The position numbers were made by a program, and so were the translations under genes. The notes beneath the pieces were generated by a model. That model had not been told where the DNA came from and did no database searches. It was given only the letters and a program-made list of their open reading frames with translations. Positions 1 through 5,033 of a stretch of DNA of 7,727 nucleotides are shown here, piece by piece. The stretch lies in the NCBI GenBank assembly GCA_002424645.1, contig DIKU01000053.1, positions 1-7,727 of the forward strand. Reading direction: 5' to 3'. Position 1 is the stretch's first letter; each line of letters opens with the position of its first letter. The DNA is from Pelobacter sp. UBA5610 (GTDB lineage Bacteria; Desulfobacterota; Desulfuromonadia; Desulfuromonadales; Syntrophotaleaceae).

Positions 1-239
1 GAAAGTAGAGTGTCAAACGACGGAATCTGTCAGTGCAAGGTTGTTACTTGGCTTGAAAGGAGGTCATACGAAAAAAAAGGCAGGGTGCGCACAGAAAGGA
101 GTGGTAAGAAACTAAAACAAAAAAGACACCAACCGAACTTCAAACAGTTACACCTTGATAGCACGAGGCAAAAGAGACTGTCCCTCCAGGAACGCGATCA
201 GGGCCGCCTTCCAGCGGCCCTCAAAACAAGCAGACAATA
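1..239. other. non-coding stretch beyond the 3' end of the diguanylate cyclase gene
   Basis: I see no convincing gene here. The only long open frame (10-297, plus strand) has a very basic, low-complexity product, no ribosome binding site at its start, and runs into the 3' end of the minus-strand cyclase gene, so I leave it out. A strong Shine-Dalgarno-like string (AAAGGAGGT, 56-64) is not followed by ATG, GTG or TTG at a useful distance. The bases around 61-130 are A-rich. The one clear structure is the hairpin at 200-221, listed separately. Confidence 0.5.
200..221 (-). terminator. GC-rich hairpin after the diguanylate cyclase gene, possible transcript end
   Basis: A perfect 8-bp inverted repeat (AGGGCCGC / GCGGCCCT) with a 6-nt loop starts 18 nt past the stop codon of the minus-strand cyclase gene. 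Its position suits a transcript end or 3' stabiliser. No U-tract follows directly on the minus strand; the first T-rich run lies about 25 nt further on, near 170-175. Factor-independent termination is therefore uncertain. Confidence 0.4.
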
Positions 240-1145
240 TCAAACATCGGATGAGACACAATTTCGCCCCTTGTTTTTACTTTCAAACATAAGCTGATCA
301 GCACGTCGGACAAGACTATCCGCCGACTCTCCAGGCCGAGCCAGCACAGCTCCGAGGGAAATGGTTACGTTTAGAGGACGCCCATCGACAAGGATAAAAG
401 ACTGCTCGACCAGCATCCTGTTTCGCTCGGAAATTTGCAGTAAATTCTTTGGGTTGGCATTGCGCACCAGCCCGACGAATTCTTCCCCTCCCCACCGGCC
501 GACAATGTCAGATGCGCGACAATTCTGCGCGAGGGTCGTGGCCACAAGGCGCAGGACGTCATCCCCACGATCATGCCCATAAGTATCGTTGACGGCTTTG
601 AAATGATCGACATCCAGAAACAACAGACCGACATTCCAACCGTAACGCTTGTATTCATCCAGACAACGCTCCAACTCCCCTTCGAGACAAGCCCGGTTTG
701 GCAAACCGGTCAGACTGTCCGTCAAAGCCTGTCGCTTCAAATCTTCCATCTGCTTCATGACACCGGAAGCTTCACTCAAGTCAGAAAACAACTCAGCGGC
801 TCCCACCACTTTGCCTTGACTATCACATAATGGATTGATCCGTACTCTGACCGGCAACCGATGGCCACTCTTATGGTGGAGAAAAACGTCCTGCTGCAAA
901 GGAACCCCCTCTTCCATAACCTTAACCAGGGGGCAATGGCTGAGGCAAAGCTGGCGACCATTTTGATCAACGTGGTTCAGCAGATTATCCGAACAATGCT
1001 TGCCGAGCATCTCTGCGGAAGTGAACCCCGTCAAGTTCTCCGCGGCCTTGTTCCAACGAATAATGGTGCGTGTCGCATCGACAAAATAAAGACCTTCAAA
1101 AAGGTTATCCAAAAGATTTTCATAGCAAGAAACCAACTGGTCCAT
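240..1145 (-). CDS. PAS-GGDEF diguanylate cyclase
   Basis: A 301-residue predicted cytoplasmic enzyme that should make cyclic di-GMP from two GTP. An N-terminal PAS sensor (about residues 8-128) is joined by a short helical linker (about 129-141) to a GGDEF domain (about 142-298). The domain opens with the usual LTDSLTGLPNR (141-151). It carries the LDVDHFK metal/nucleotide motif (177-183) and an intact GGEEF signature (219-223). RASD (210-213), five residues before GGEEF, matches the RxxD allosteric inhibition site, so product feedback is likely. The PAS domain has cysteines at 51, 67 and 71, the last two in an LCLSHCPL segment, which may make it redox- or metal-responsive; that is inference. 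There is no signal peptide, membrane segment or EAL domain. The ATG start is supported by AGAGAGGG a few bases upstream. The gene is divergent from the TPR operon, and its input signal is unknown. Confidence 0.93.
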   Translation of the reverse strand: MDQLVSCYENLLDNLFEGLYFVDATRTIIRWNKAAENLTGFTSAEMLGKHCSDNLLNHVDQNGRQLCLSHCPLVKVMEEGVPLQQDVFLHHKSGHRLPVRVRINPLCDSQGKVVGAAELFSDLSEASGVMKQMEDLKRQALTDSLTGLPNRACLEGELERCLDEYKRYGWNVGLLFLDVDHFKAVNDTYGHDRGDDVLRLVATTLAQNCRASDIVGRWGGEEFVGLVRNANPKNLLQISERNRMLVEQSFILVDGRPLNVTISLGAVLARPGESADSLVRRADQLMFESKNKGRNCVSSDV

Positions 1146-1194
1146 GAACCCTCTCTATCAAATAAAACCGAAAGAACAGACATTGCTTACACCA

Positions 1195-1209
1195 ACATTA
1201 TTTTAATGT
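1195..1209. promoter_or_regulatory. short AT-rich palindrome upstream of the cyclase gene, possible operator
   Basis: ACATTA-TTT-TAATGT is a perfect inverted repeat with 6-bp arms and a 3-bp centre, 50-64 bp upstream of the cyclase ATG. It would lie downstream of a start directed by the TATAAT at 1248-1243 (minus strand), a typical place for a repressor. The assignment rests on symmetry and position only; in AT-rich DNA such repeats also arise by chance. Confidence 0.25.
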
Positions 1210-1242
1210 CGAAGATGCCGGAACAATTCAACGCTTCAATTT

Positions 1243-1248
1243 ATTATA
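1243..1248 (-). promoter_or_regulatory. possible -10 box for the cyclase gene
   Basis: On the minus strand these bases read TATAAT, an exact match to the sigma70 -10 consensus, about 100 bp upstream of the cyclase start codon. No good -35 box lies 16-18 bp further upstream (the best candidate is CAATTT), so the promoter is weak, activator-dependent or not real. Confidence 0.3.
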
Positions 1249-1300
1249 AAAAGGCGCCGTTGCGCAAATTGTTTCATCCACCCCGGTCATCTCCTCCCAC

Positions 1301-1346
1301 CGAACATGATCCCTTATGTTCGTTTCTTTACACACTATGTTCGTTT
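1301..1346. promoter_or_regulatory. three-copy ATGTTCG operator-like array upstream of the TPR operon
   Basis: Three exact copies of one heptamer occur within 43 bp: CGAACAT (inverted) at 1301-1307, ATGTTCG at 1316-1322 and ATGTTCG at 1337-1343. The two direct copies extend to an 11-mer, TATGTTCGTTT (1315-1325 and 1336-1346), with a 21-bp period, two helical turns. The first two copies form an inverted repeat with an 8-bp centre. The array ends 5-8 bp before the proposed -35 box of the TPR operon, the normal place for an activator site. I do not recognise the regulator. It could also act on the divergent cyclase gene. Confidence 0.55.
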
Positions 1347-1350
1347 TATA

Positions 1351-1379
1351 TTGAGATCGCATGACGTCTACGGCATTAT
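1351..1379 (+). promoter_or_regulatory. sigma70-like promoter for the TPR/DUF4037/DUF4125 operon
   Basis: TTGAGA (1351-1356, five of six matches to the -35 consensus) is followed after exactly 17 bp by CATTAT (1374-1379, four of six matches to the -10 consensus). A start near 1386 would leave a leader of about 70 nt before the ATG at 1457. The imperfect -10 box and the repeat array directly upstream suit an activated promoter. Confidence 0.5.
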
Positions 1380-1456
1380 AGGTGGAGACTTCGCCCAGGC
1401 TCAAATCACTAAATATCCATGGTTGCGATGTGTAGAAGCGCCAAACAGGAGATCCC

Positions 1457-2137
1457 ATGGCAATCAAACCGACTGCGGACAGAGCCCATGTCTTAGCCCA
1501 AGACGGCCTAAAGCACCTGAAAACCGCTTCTTACGACGCAGCATTGGAAGCTTTTGCAGAATCAGCCAAGCTCTACGCAGAAATCGGAGATATCGCCAGT
1601 GAGGCGACGCAACGGATGATCGTAGCCGACATCTACTGCGCCTCCGGGCAACCGGACAAAGCCCTGGCAACCTACCAAAGCGTGCATGACATCTTTTCCG
1701 GCGCAGGCAATACGGCCGGGATGGCTTCCACCCACAACAATATGGGGCTGCTGCTAACACGCATGCAACGTTATGACGAAGCAATCGCGGCCTTTAAGGC
1801 CGCCATGCACGGGTTTGATCTTTGCGCCCAACCGCAGAAGGTAGCCGAACAGTTGGGCAACCTGGGTTCCGTCTGCCGGGATAAACACGAATATGCCCAG
1901 GCCCTGGAGTATTATCAACGCGCCATGGCTATCTTTCTCAAGGCCGACGCCCTCGACAAGGTGGCCGACCAGCATGCAAACATCGGCTATATCCATGCCA
2001 TGAACAGCGACATAAACGCAGCGCTGACCCATTTTGAACTGGCCAGAGCGCTTTACGAGCAGACCGAGAATCCCGTAAAAACCCGCCATACCGTTAAAAA
2101 CATCGAACTACTCAAAGGGTCAGCAAAGGACGCGTGA
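1457..2137 (+). CDS. tetratricopeptide (TPR) repeat protein, five repeats
   Basis: A 226-residue soluble protein made almost wholly of TPR helix pairs, a fold that binds partner proteins. Five repeats can be aligned, with the helix-B signature [Y/P/I]-x2-A-[L/I] at residues 26-30, 66-70, 106-110, 146-150 and 186-190. The period is exactly 40 residues, longer than the 34-residue classic TPR and typical of TPR_12-like arrays. Other marks are HNNMGLLL (93-100), GNLGSV (134-139) and ANIGYI (174-179). No signal peptide, membrane segment or catalytic motif is seen. The ATG is preceded by AGGAGA with a 4-nt gap. The stop codon overlaps the next gene (TGATG), so translational coupling is likely. It probably serves as scaffold or partner for the DUF4037 and DUF4125 proteins; that comes from context, not from sequence. 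Confidence 0.9.
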   Translation: MAIKPTADRAHVLAQDGLKHLKTASYDAALEAFAESAKLYAEIGDIASEATQRMIVADIYCASGQPDKALATYQSVHDIFSGAGNTAGMASTHNNMGLLLTRMQRYDEAIAAFKAAMHGFDLCAQPQKVAEQLGNLGSVCRDKHEYAQALEYYQRAMAIFLKADALDKVADQHANIGYIHAMNSDINAALTHFELARALYEQTENPVKTRHTVKNIELLKGSAKDA

Positions 2138-3063
2138 TGCAGGGAATGCAACTGGCCAAAGAATATTTTTTCACCCACGGGCTACCCATGATCAAGGAAT
2201 CCTTCATGGACATTGCCGACAGAGTCGCGGCAGGCCTGGTGGGACCAGGATCGGAATGTTACGGATTCGATGACACCCTTTCACGCGACCACGACTGGGG
2301 ACCGGGGTTTTGCCTATGGTTGCAGCAGGAAGATTATGCGACTTACGGAGTCAAACTGGACGCGGCATACCGCAGCCTACCTCCCTCTTTTGCCGGATTC
2401 GGACCACGACAAACAAGTCCCGGAGAGGACGGACGCATGGGCGTCATGAGCATCCGGGGTTTTTATCAGCGATATACCGGGCTTGACCATCCCCCAAGGG
2501 GATTACAGGAGTGGCTTCCGCTACCGGACCAAAACCTCGGCGTCTGCACCAACGGCCTTGTGTTTTACGATCCCGCAAATCACTTCTCAGACTGGCGTCG
2601 GCACCTGCTCGATTATTATCCCGAGGATATCCGTCGTAAAAAAATCGCCTCACGCTGCATGACCATGGCCCAGACCGGGCAATATAATTTTGCCCGCAGC
2701 CTCAAGCGTGATGAGCCTTTCGCCAGCCTCTATGCCGAAGTGCAATTCTGTCAGGGCCTCATGTCCATGGCCTTTTTGCTGAACCGTCGCTATCCGCCCT
2801 TTTATAAATGGCTGCACCGGGCAACGAAGGATCTGCCGATTCTCGGTCCGGTCATTTATACGAATATCACAACGTTGCTGAGCACAGCCGACGGAGATGA
2901 AAAGGTGGCCCTCATCGAAAAACTCTGTGGTCTGATCATCGAAGAACTGCACCGGCAGGGACTCAGCGACTCACACAGCAGTTTCCTGCTCGATCATGGC
3001 CCGCAGGTGCAGGCAGGAATCCAAGACCCCAATCTACGAAAACACTTTACGGTATGCGATTAA
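2137..3063 (+). CDS. DUF4037 protein, putative nucleotidyltransferase-fold enzyme
   Basis: A 308-residue protein that I recognise as the DUF4037 family. Near the N-terminus, GPGSECYGFDD...SRDHDW (residues 36-54) fits the nucleotidyltransferase-superfamily pattern of GS (38-39), then 11 residues, then DxD (51-53), whose acidic residues would bind metal and NTP. The rest is mostly helical, with conserved-looking stretches such as QEWLPLPDQNLG and LLNRRYPPFYKWLHRA; the latter recalls the helical substrate domain of aminoglycoside-type transferases. Substrate and product are unknown, and activity is inferred from motifs only. I chose ATG 2137, which overlaps the TPR stop codon by one base and has AAAGGA (2125-2130) at good spacing; GTG 2134 is too close to it. 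The product appears cytoplasmic. It is the middle gene of the operon and its likely catalytic member. Confidence 0.85.
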   Translation: MQGMQLAKEYFFTHGLPMIKESFMDIADRVAAGLVGPGSECYGFDDTLSRDHDWGPGFCLWLQQEDYATYGVKLDAAYRSLPPSFAGFGPRQTSPGEDGRMGVMSIRGFYQRYTGLDHPPRGLQEWLPLPDQNLGVCTNGLVFYDPANHFSDWRRHLLDYYPEDIRRKKIASRCMTMAQTGQYNFARSLKRDEPFASLYAEVQFCQGLMSMAFLLNRRYPPFYKWLHRATKDLPILGPVIYTNITTLLSTADGDEKVALIEKLCGLIIEELHRQGLSDSHSSFLLDHGPQVQAGIQDPNLRKHFTVCD

Positions 3064-3081
3064 CGACCTGGAGGGATGCCC

Positions 3082-3675
3082 ATGGAAACCCGAAATCTCG
3101 TCACTGAACAAATCCTGGAACTGGAGTTGCCCATGTTCCTGTCCGTGCCAACCACCCACCGTTACAGTTGCCAGGAGGACCCCGATAGTTTCAAGCTGCA
3201 CCGGAGAGCCCAGTTTGCTGCCTGGTCCGCCCCGGCCCTGGAAAGCTACCTCATCGACCTGCAACGGGCCAAGGCTGCGAACCGCAACCTGCTGGCCATC
3301 AAATATGCCCGCATGGATAATTTGCTGCCTTGTGAAAACGTCAGTCCGCTGATCGACGCCATTGTTGATCTGGCCCTGGCGGGGCAAAAACAGTTCATTG
3401 CCAGCTTCCCATACCTGATGCGGGGTGGACGTCCCTTGAGCAAACAAGAAGACGCTCCCGGGTTGACGTCTTTTGAAACCTACCTGCGCGGCGAACTTGA
3501 AACGTACTCGGAAAAGACCTTGCAACTCCTCCACAGCGATATGATAGGCCTGCACCAATCAGGATCGAGCCTTTCCGAAGCAACCTATCGCTATCTTGCC
3601 GGACAGTGGGGCTTCGACCGCCTGGAAACCTTGGAAAAAACCCTGAAGCAAAAAGCCGACTCGCAGCCTGCCTGA
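3082..3675 (+). CDS. DUF4125 family protein
   Basis: A 197-residue, charged, mainly helical, presumably cytoplasmic protein that I recognise as DUF4125, a family with no function known to me. Family-like segments are ELELPMFLSVP (13-23), SCQEDPDSFKLHRRAQFAAW (29-48), NRNLLAIKYARMD (67-79) and a C-terminal YRYLAGQWGFDRLETLEKTL. No catalytic motif, signal peptide or membrane segment is obvious. GGAGGG ends directly against ATG 3076 but lies 6 nt before ATG 3082, so the second ATG is the better start. From memory, DUF4125 is often encoded beside or fused to DUF4037 and TPR units, which agrees with its place 18 nt after the DUF4037 gene. It is the last gene of the operon. A structured 3' region starts 2 nt after its stop. 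Confidence 0.83.
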   Translation: METRNLVTEQILELELPMFLSVPTTHRYSCQEDPDSFKLHRRAQFAAWSAPALESYLIDLQRAKAANRNLLAIKYARMDNLLPCENVSPLIDAIVDLALAGQKQFIASFPYLMRGGRPLSKQEDAPGLTSFETYLRGELETYSEKTLQLLHSDMIGLHQSGSSLSEATYRYLAGQWGFDRLETLEKTLKQKADSQPA

Positions 3676-3806
3676 GCAGCATCCAGAACCTCCACATCGC
3701 ACCACGACAGGTGCGTCTCCCATAGCCGGGATGCTGGGTACGAATCTCCTCGCGATGACAGGTGGGTTCAAAACACGAACCCTTTGGATTAAACAAAGAG
3801 ACCATG
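3676..3806 (+). ncRNA. possible structured 3' region (or 3'-UTR-derived RNA) of the TPR/DUF operon
   Basis: No gene is seen, but nested complementarity is. Outer arms CAGCATCC (3677-3684) and GGATGCTG (3729-3736) are 8-bp perfect complements. Between them is a perfect 6-bp hairpin, CGCACC/GGTGCG (3698-3715, 6-nt loop). A third hairpin, GGGTTC/GAACCC with a 7-nt loop (3764-3782), follows, and the intrinsic terminator comes 24 nt later. The whole 160-nt unit begins 2 nt after the DUF4125 stop. It could be a 3' stabilising structure or the source of a small RNA. I match it to no known RNA family, and no promoter is apparent within it. Confidence 0.3.
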
Positions 3807-3836
3807 AAGGTCGCCACAGAAGTGGCGACCTTTTTT
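3807..3836 (+). terminator. intrinsic terminator of the TPR/DUF4037/DUF4125 operon
   Basis: AAGGTCGCCAC (3807-3817), loop AGAA (3818-3821) and GTGGCGACCTT (3822-3832) form a perfect 11-bp stem with a tetraloop. The tail from 3831 is TTTTTT. This is a textbook factor-independent terminator on the plus strand. Read on the minus strand it keeps the stem but has only a two-T tail, so it could at most weakly end the convergent glycohydrolase transcript. Confidence 0.92.
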
Positions 3837-3939
3837 GTGCGTCCTGGATATCCTGCTGTCGTTGTACTTTATCTTGCACCGAAACGCGTCTTCATCTTGA
3901 AAACATCCGAACTCTTTTCCACTCCCGCGGATTTAATCT

Positions 3940-4713
3940 TCACAGTCGCCCGACCATACGAAGAAAGTTCCGCGTTATACCCGCCAGTTTTTCATCGAGC
4001 CGCATAAACACCTCCTGTGCTATCGCATCGGGCACCTCGCCATAAAAGGCTTCGGCAACTCCGCCGGTTATGCAAGCAATGGTATCGCTGTCGCCGCCTA
4101 TGGAAATAGCATTGCGAATGGCGTCTTCAAATCCTTCCGATTCAAAAAAAGCCTGCAATGCCTGGGGCACAGACCCCTGACAGGAGACATCAAAACTATA
4201 GTTCGGTCGAATTTCGTCCAGACTCCGGGAAAAATCGTAGCCGAACCGCATGGCGATGAATTCACGGATATCGGCTTTGTGCTCCCCGCTGCGGGCCAGG
4301 AAAATAGCTGCAGCCGCTGCCTGTGCACCCTTGATCCCTTCGGGATGGCTGTGGGTCACGGATGCGCTGTGGCGCGCCTCGCTCAAGACTGTCGACAGAT
4401 CGTTGAAATACCAGCCAACGGGGCTGACGCGCATAGCCGATCCGTTGCCGAAAGAGTTATACGGTTCTGAAGATGAGCTACCGGCCCACCGGTAAAAACG
4501 ACCGCCATATCCGGCATGCGGATAGAGCCAGAAGTACTCTTTTAGTTTTTGGACAAATGGTTCTCCACTGAGCAGACTGTCAGCCTGGGCCACGGTCAGA
4601 ACGGTATCATCGGTAAATCGTGAATCCGCTTCAAACAGATTGAAGTCTTTGGTTTTAATATTGTTCCACTCAAACCGTGATCCGATAATGTCGCCAGTCA
4701 GGGCTCCGAGCAT
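3940..4713 (-). CDS. ADP-ribosylglycohydrolase family protein
   Basis: A 257-residue enzyme of the DraG/ARH family, which cleaves ADP-ribose from protein side chains or from small ADP-ribosylated molecules with the help of two divalent metal ions. The family pattern is complete: GALTGDIIGSRFEW (3-16, with Glu15), FTDDT metal ligands (33-37), SFGNGSAMRVSPVG (87-100), SHSHPEGIKGA (120-130, one residue uncertain) and GGDSDT (206-211, metal ligands Asp208, Asp210 and Thr211). It should therefore be active. Length is normal for a single-domain member and there is no signal peptide. The frame stays open 66 codons upstream to an ATG at 4911, but the family begins at MLGALTGD and GGGAGGT lies 7 nt before ATG 4713, so I use 4713. 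No ADP-ribosyltransferase gene is visible, so its substrate is unknown. It is convergent with the DUF4125 operon and divergent from the tup-like genes. Confidence 0.93.
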   Translation of the reverse strand: MLGALTGDIIGSRFEWNNIKTKDFNLFEADSRFTDDTVLTVAQADSLLSGEPFVQKLKEYFWLYPHAGYGGRFYRWAGSSSSEPYNSFGNGSAMRVSPVGWYFNDLSTVLSEARHSASVTHSHPEGIKGAQAAAAAIFLARSGEHKADIREFIAMRFGYDFSRSLDEIRPNYSFDVSCQGSVPQALQAFFESEGFEDAIRNAISIGGDSDTIACITGGVAEAFYGEVPDAIAQEVFMRLDEKLAGITRNFLRMVGRL

Positions 4714-4771
4714 GCTTGCACCTCCCGCAAAGTTTCGGGTGAACACTCCCGCCATTCTATTGGATGACCAA

Positions 4772-4799
4772 AGTATACCCCTTGAACCCGAGGTTGAAA
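4772..4799 (-). promoter_or_regulatory. possible promoter for the ADP-ribosylglycohydrolase gene
   Basis: On the minus strand, TATACT (4777-4772, five of six matches to the -10 consensus) lies about 60 bp before the chosen start codon. The -35 box 16 bp upstream is only TTTCAA (4799-4794), a poor match. If real, transcription starts downstream of ATG 4911, which supports the shorter protein. Confidence 0.3.
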
Positions 4800-4857
4800 G
4801 CTGCTTCCCAGCAAGACGGGCTAAATGCTGGAGACCGTGTTTACGTATACCCATTGC

Positions 4858-4901
4858 CGCTATATTGTGCCTTTTCAAAGCACATAAAAACGTTATATAC
4901 T
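4858..4901 (+). promoter_or_regulatory. possible promoter and operator region for the tup-like operon
   Basis: TTTTCA (4872-4877) and TATACT (4896-4901) are separated by 18 bp and match the -35 and -10 consensus at four and five positions. The -35 box lies inside an inverted repeat, TGTGC (4866-4870) and GCACA (4880-4884). Two direct copies of CGYTATAT flank it (4858-4865 and 4891-4898), 33 bp apart. As I recall, CGNTATAT resembles a half-site of the molybdate regulator ModE, but the expected inverted second half is absent. Oxyanion-dependent control is plausible but not shown. Confidence 0.35.
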
Positions 4902-5033
4902 CTGCCCCCATTCGAATTTTTGCACAGGCAGGCTATCGCATGAGATGGATACCTCCGCAAACAAAAGCCGAAAATTCAAAAGGGCTTCCATTGTAGCCGA
5001 CAGAAACAGTCATAAAACAACCGGAGTATTGCT

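Larger units (their letters stand above)
1146..1456. other. divergent intergenic control region between the cyclase gene and the TPR operon
   Basis: This 311-bp AT-rich gap holds no supportable gene; the longer open frames crossing it are chance extensions of frames inside neighbours. It contains a small palindrome near the cyclase gene (1195-1209), a TATAAT on the minus strand (1248-1243) that could be the cyclase -10 box, a three-copy heptamer array (1301-1343), and a sigma70-like promoter facing the TPR operon (1351-1379). The arrangement suggests regulated divergent transcription. Confidence 0.6.
4714..5033. other. divergent intergenic region between the glycohydrolase and tup-like genes
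   Basis: This 320-bp gap has no convincing gene. A frame continuous with the glycohydrolase reaches 4911, but its extra 66 residues do not resemble the family. The gap contains a possible minus-strand promoter for the glycohydrolase, a possible plus-strand promoter with operator-like repeats (4858-4901), and a leader of about 125 nt before the permease start with several complementary segments. A weak 18-codon reading frame begins at ATG 4940 in this leader; its ribosome binding site is poor. Confidence 0.5.

Noticed and set aside
10..297. A 95-codon open frame on the plus strand at the left edge.
   Set aside because: The product is very basic and without recognisable motifs, the start has no ribosome binding site, and the frame overlaps the 3' end of the solid minus-strand cyclase gene.
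1301..1322. LexA/SOS box of the Gram-positive type (CGAAC...GTTCG).
   Set aside because: The known box has four bases between CGAAC and GTTCG; here there are twelve, and no SOS gene is nearby. The third, directly repeated copy also does not fit LexA.
3761..3790. A tRNA T-arm-like stretch (GGTGGGTTCAAAAC...GAACCC), which might mark a tRNA gene or attachment site.
   Set aside because: The loop is not TTCRANYC within a 5-bp stem, no acceptor, D or anticodon arms can be assembled around it, and no CCA end is seen. It is better read as a plain hairpin.
4714..4911. An N-terminal extension of 66 residues on the ADP-ribosylglycohydrolase, starting at ATG 4911.
   Set aside because: The extra residues resemble no part of the family, the conserved domain begins right at MLGALTGD, and ATG 4713 has a near-perfect Shine-Dalgarno sequence at 7 nt. 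The extension would also overlap the proposed tup-like promoter region.
4640..4996. A 118-codon plus-strand open frame running from inside the glycohydrolase gene into the tup leader.
   Set aside because: It lies mostly antisense to the glycohydrolase coding region and upstream DNA, has no recognisable domain, and lacks a ribosome binding site. Only its last 18 codons fall in the leader and are mentioned there.
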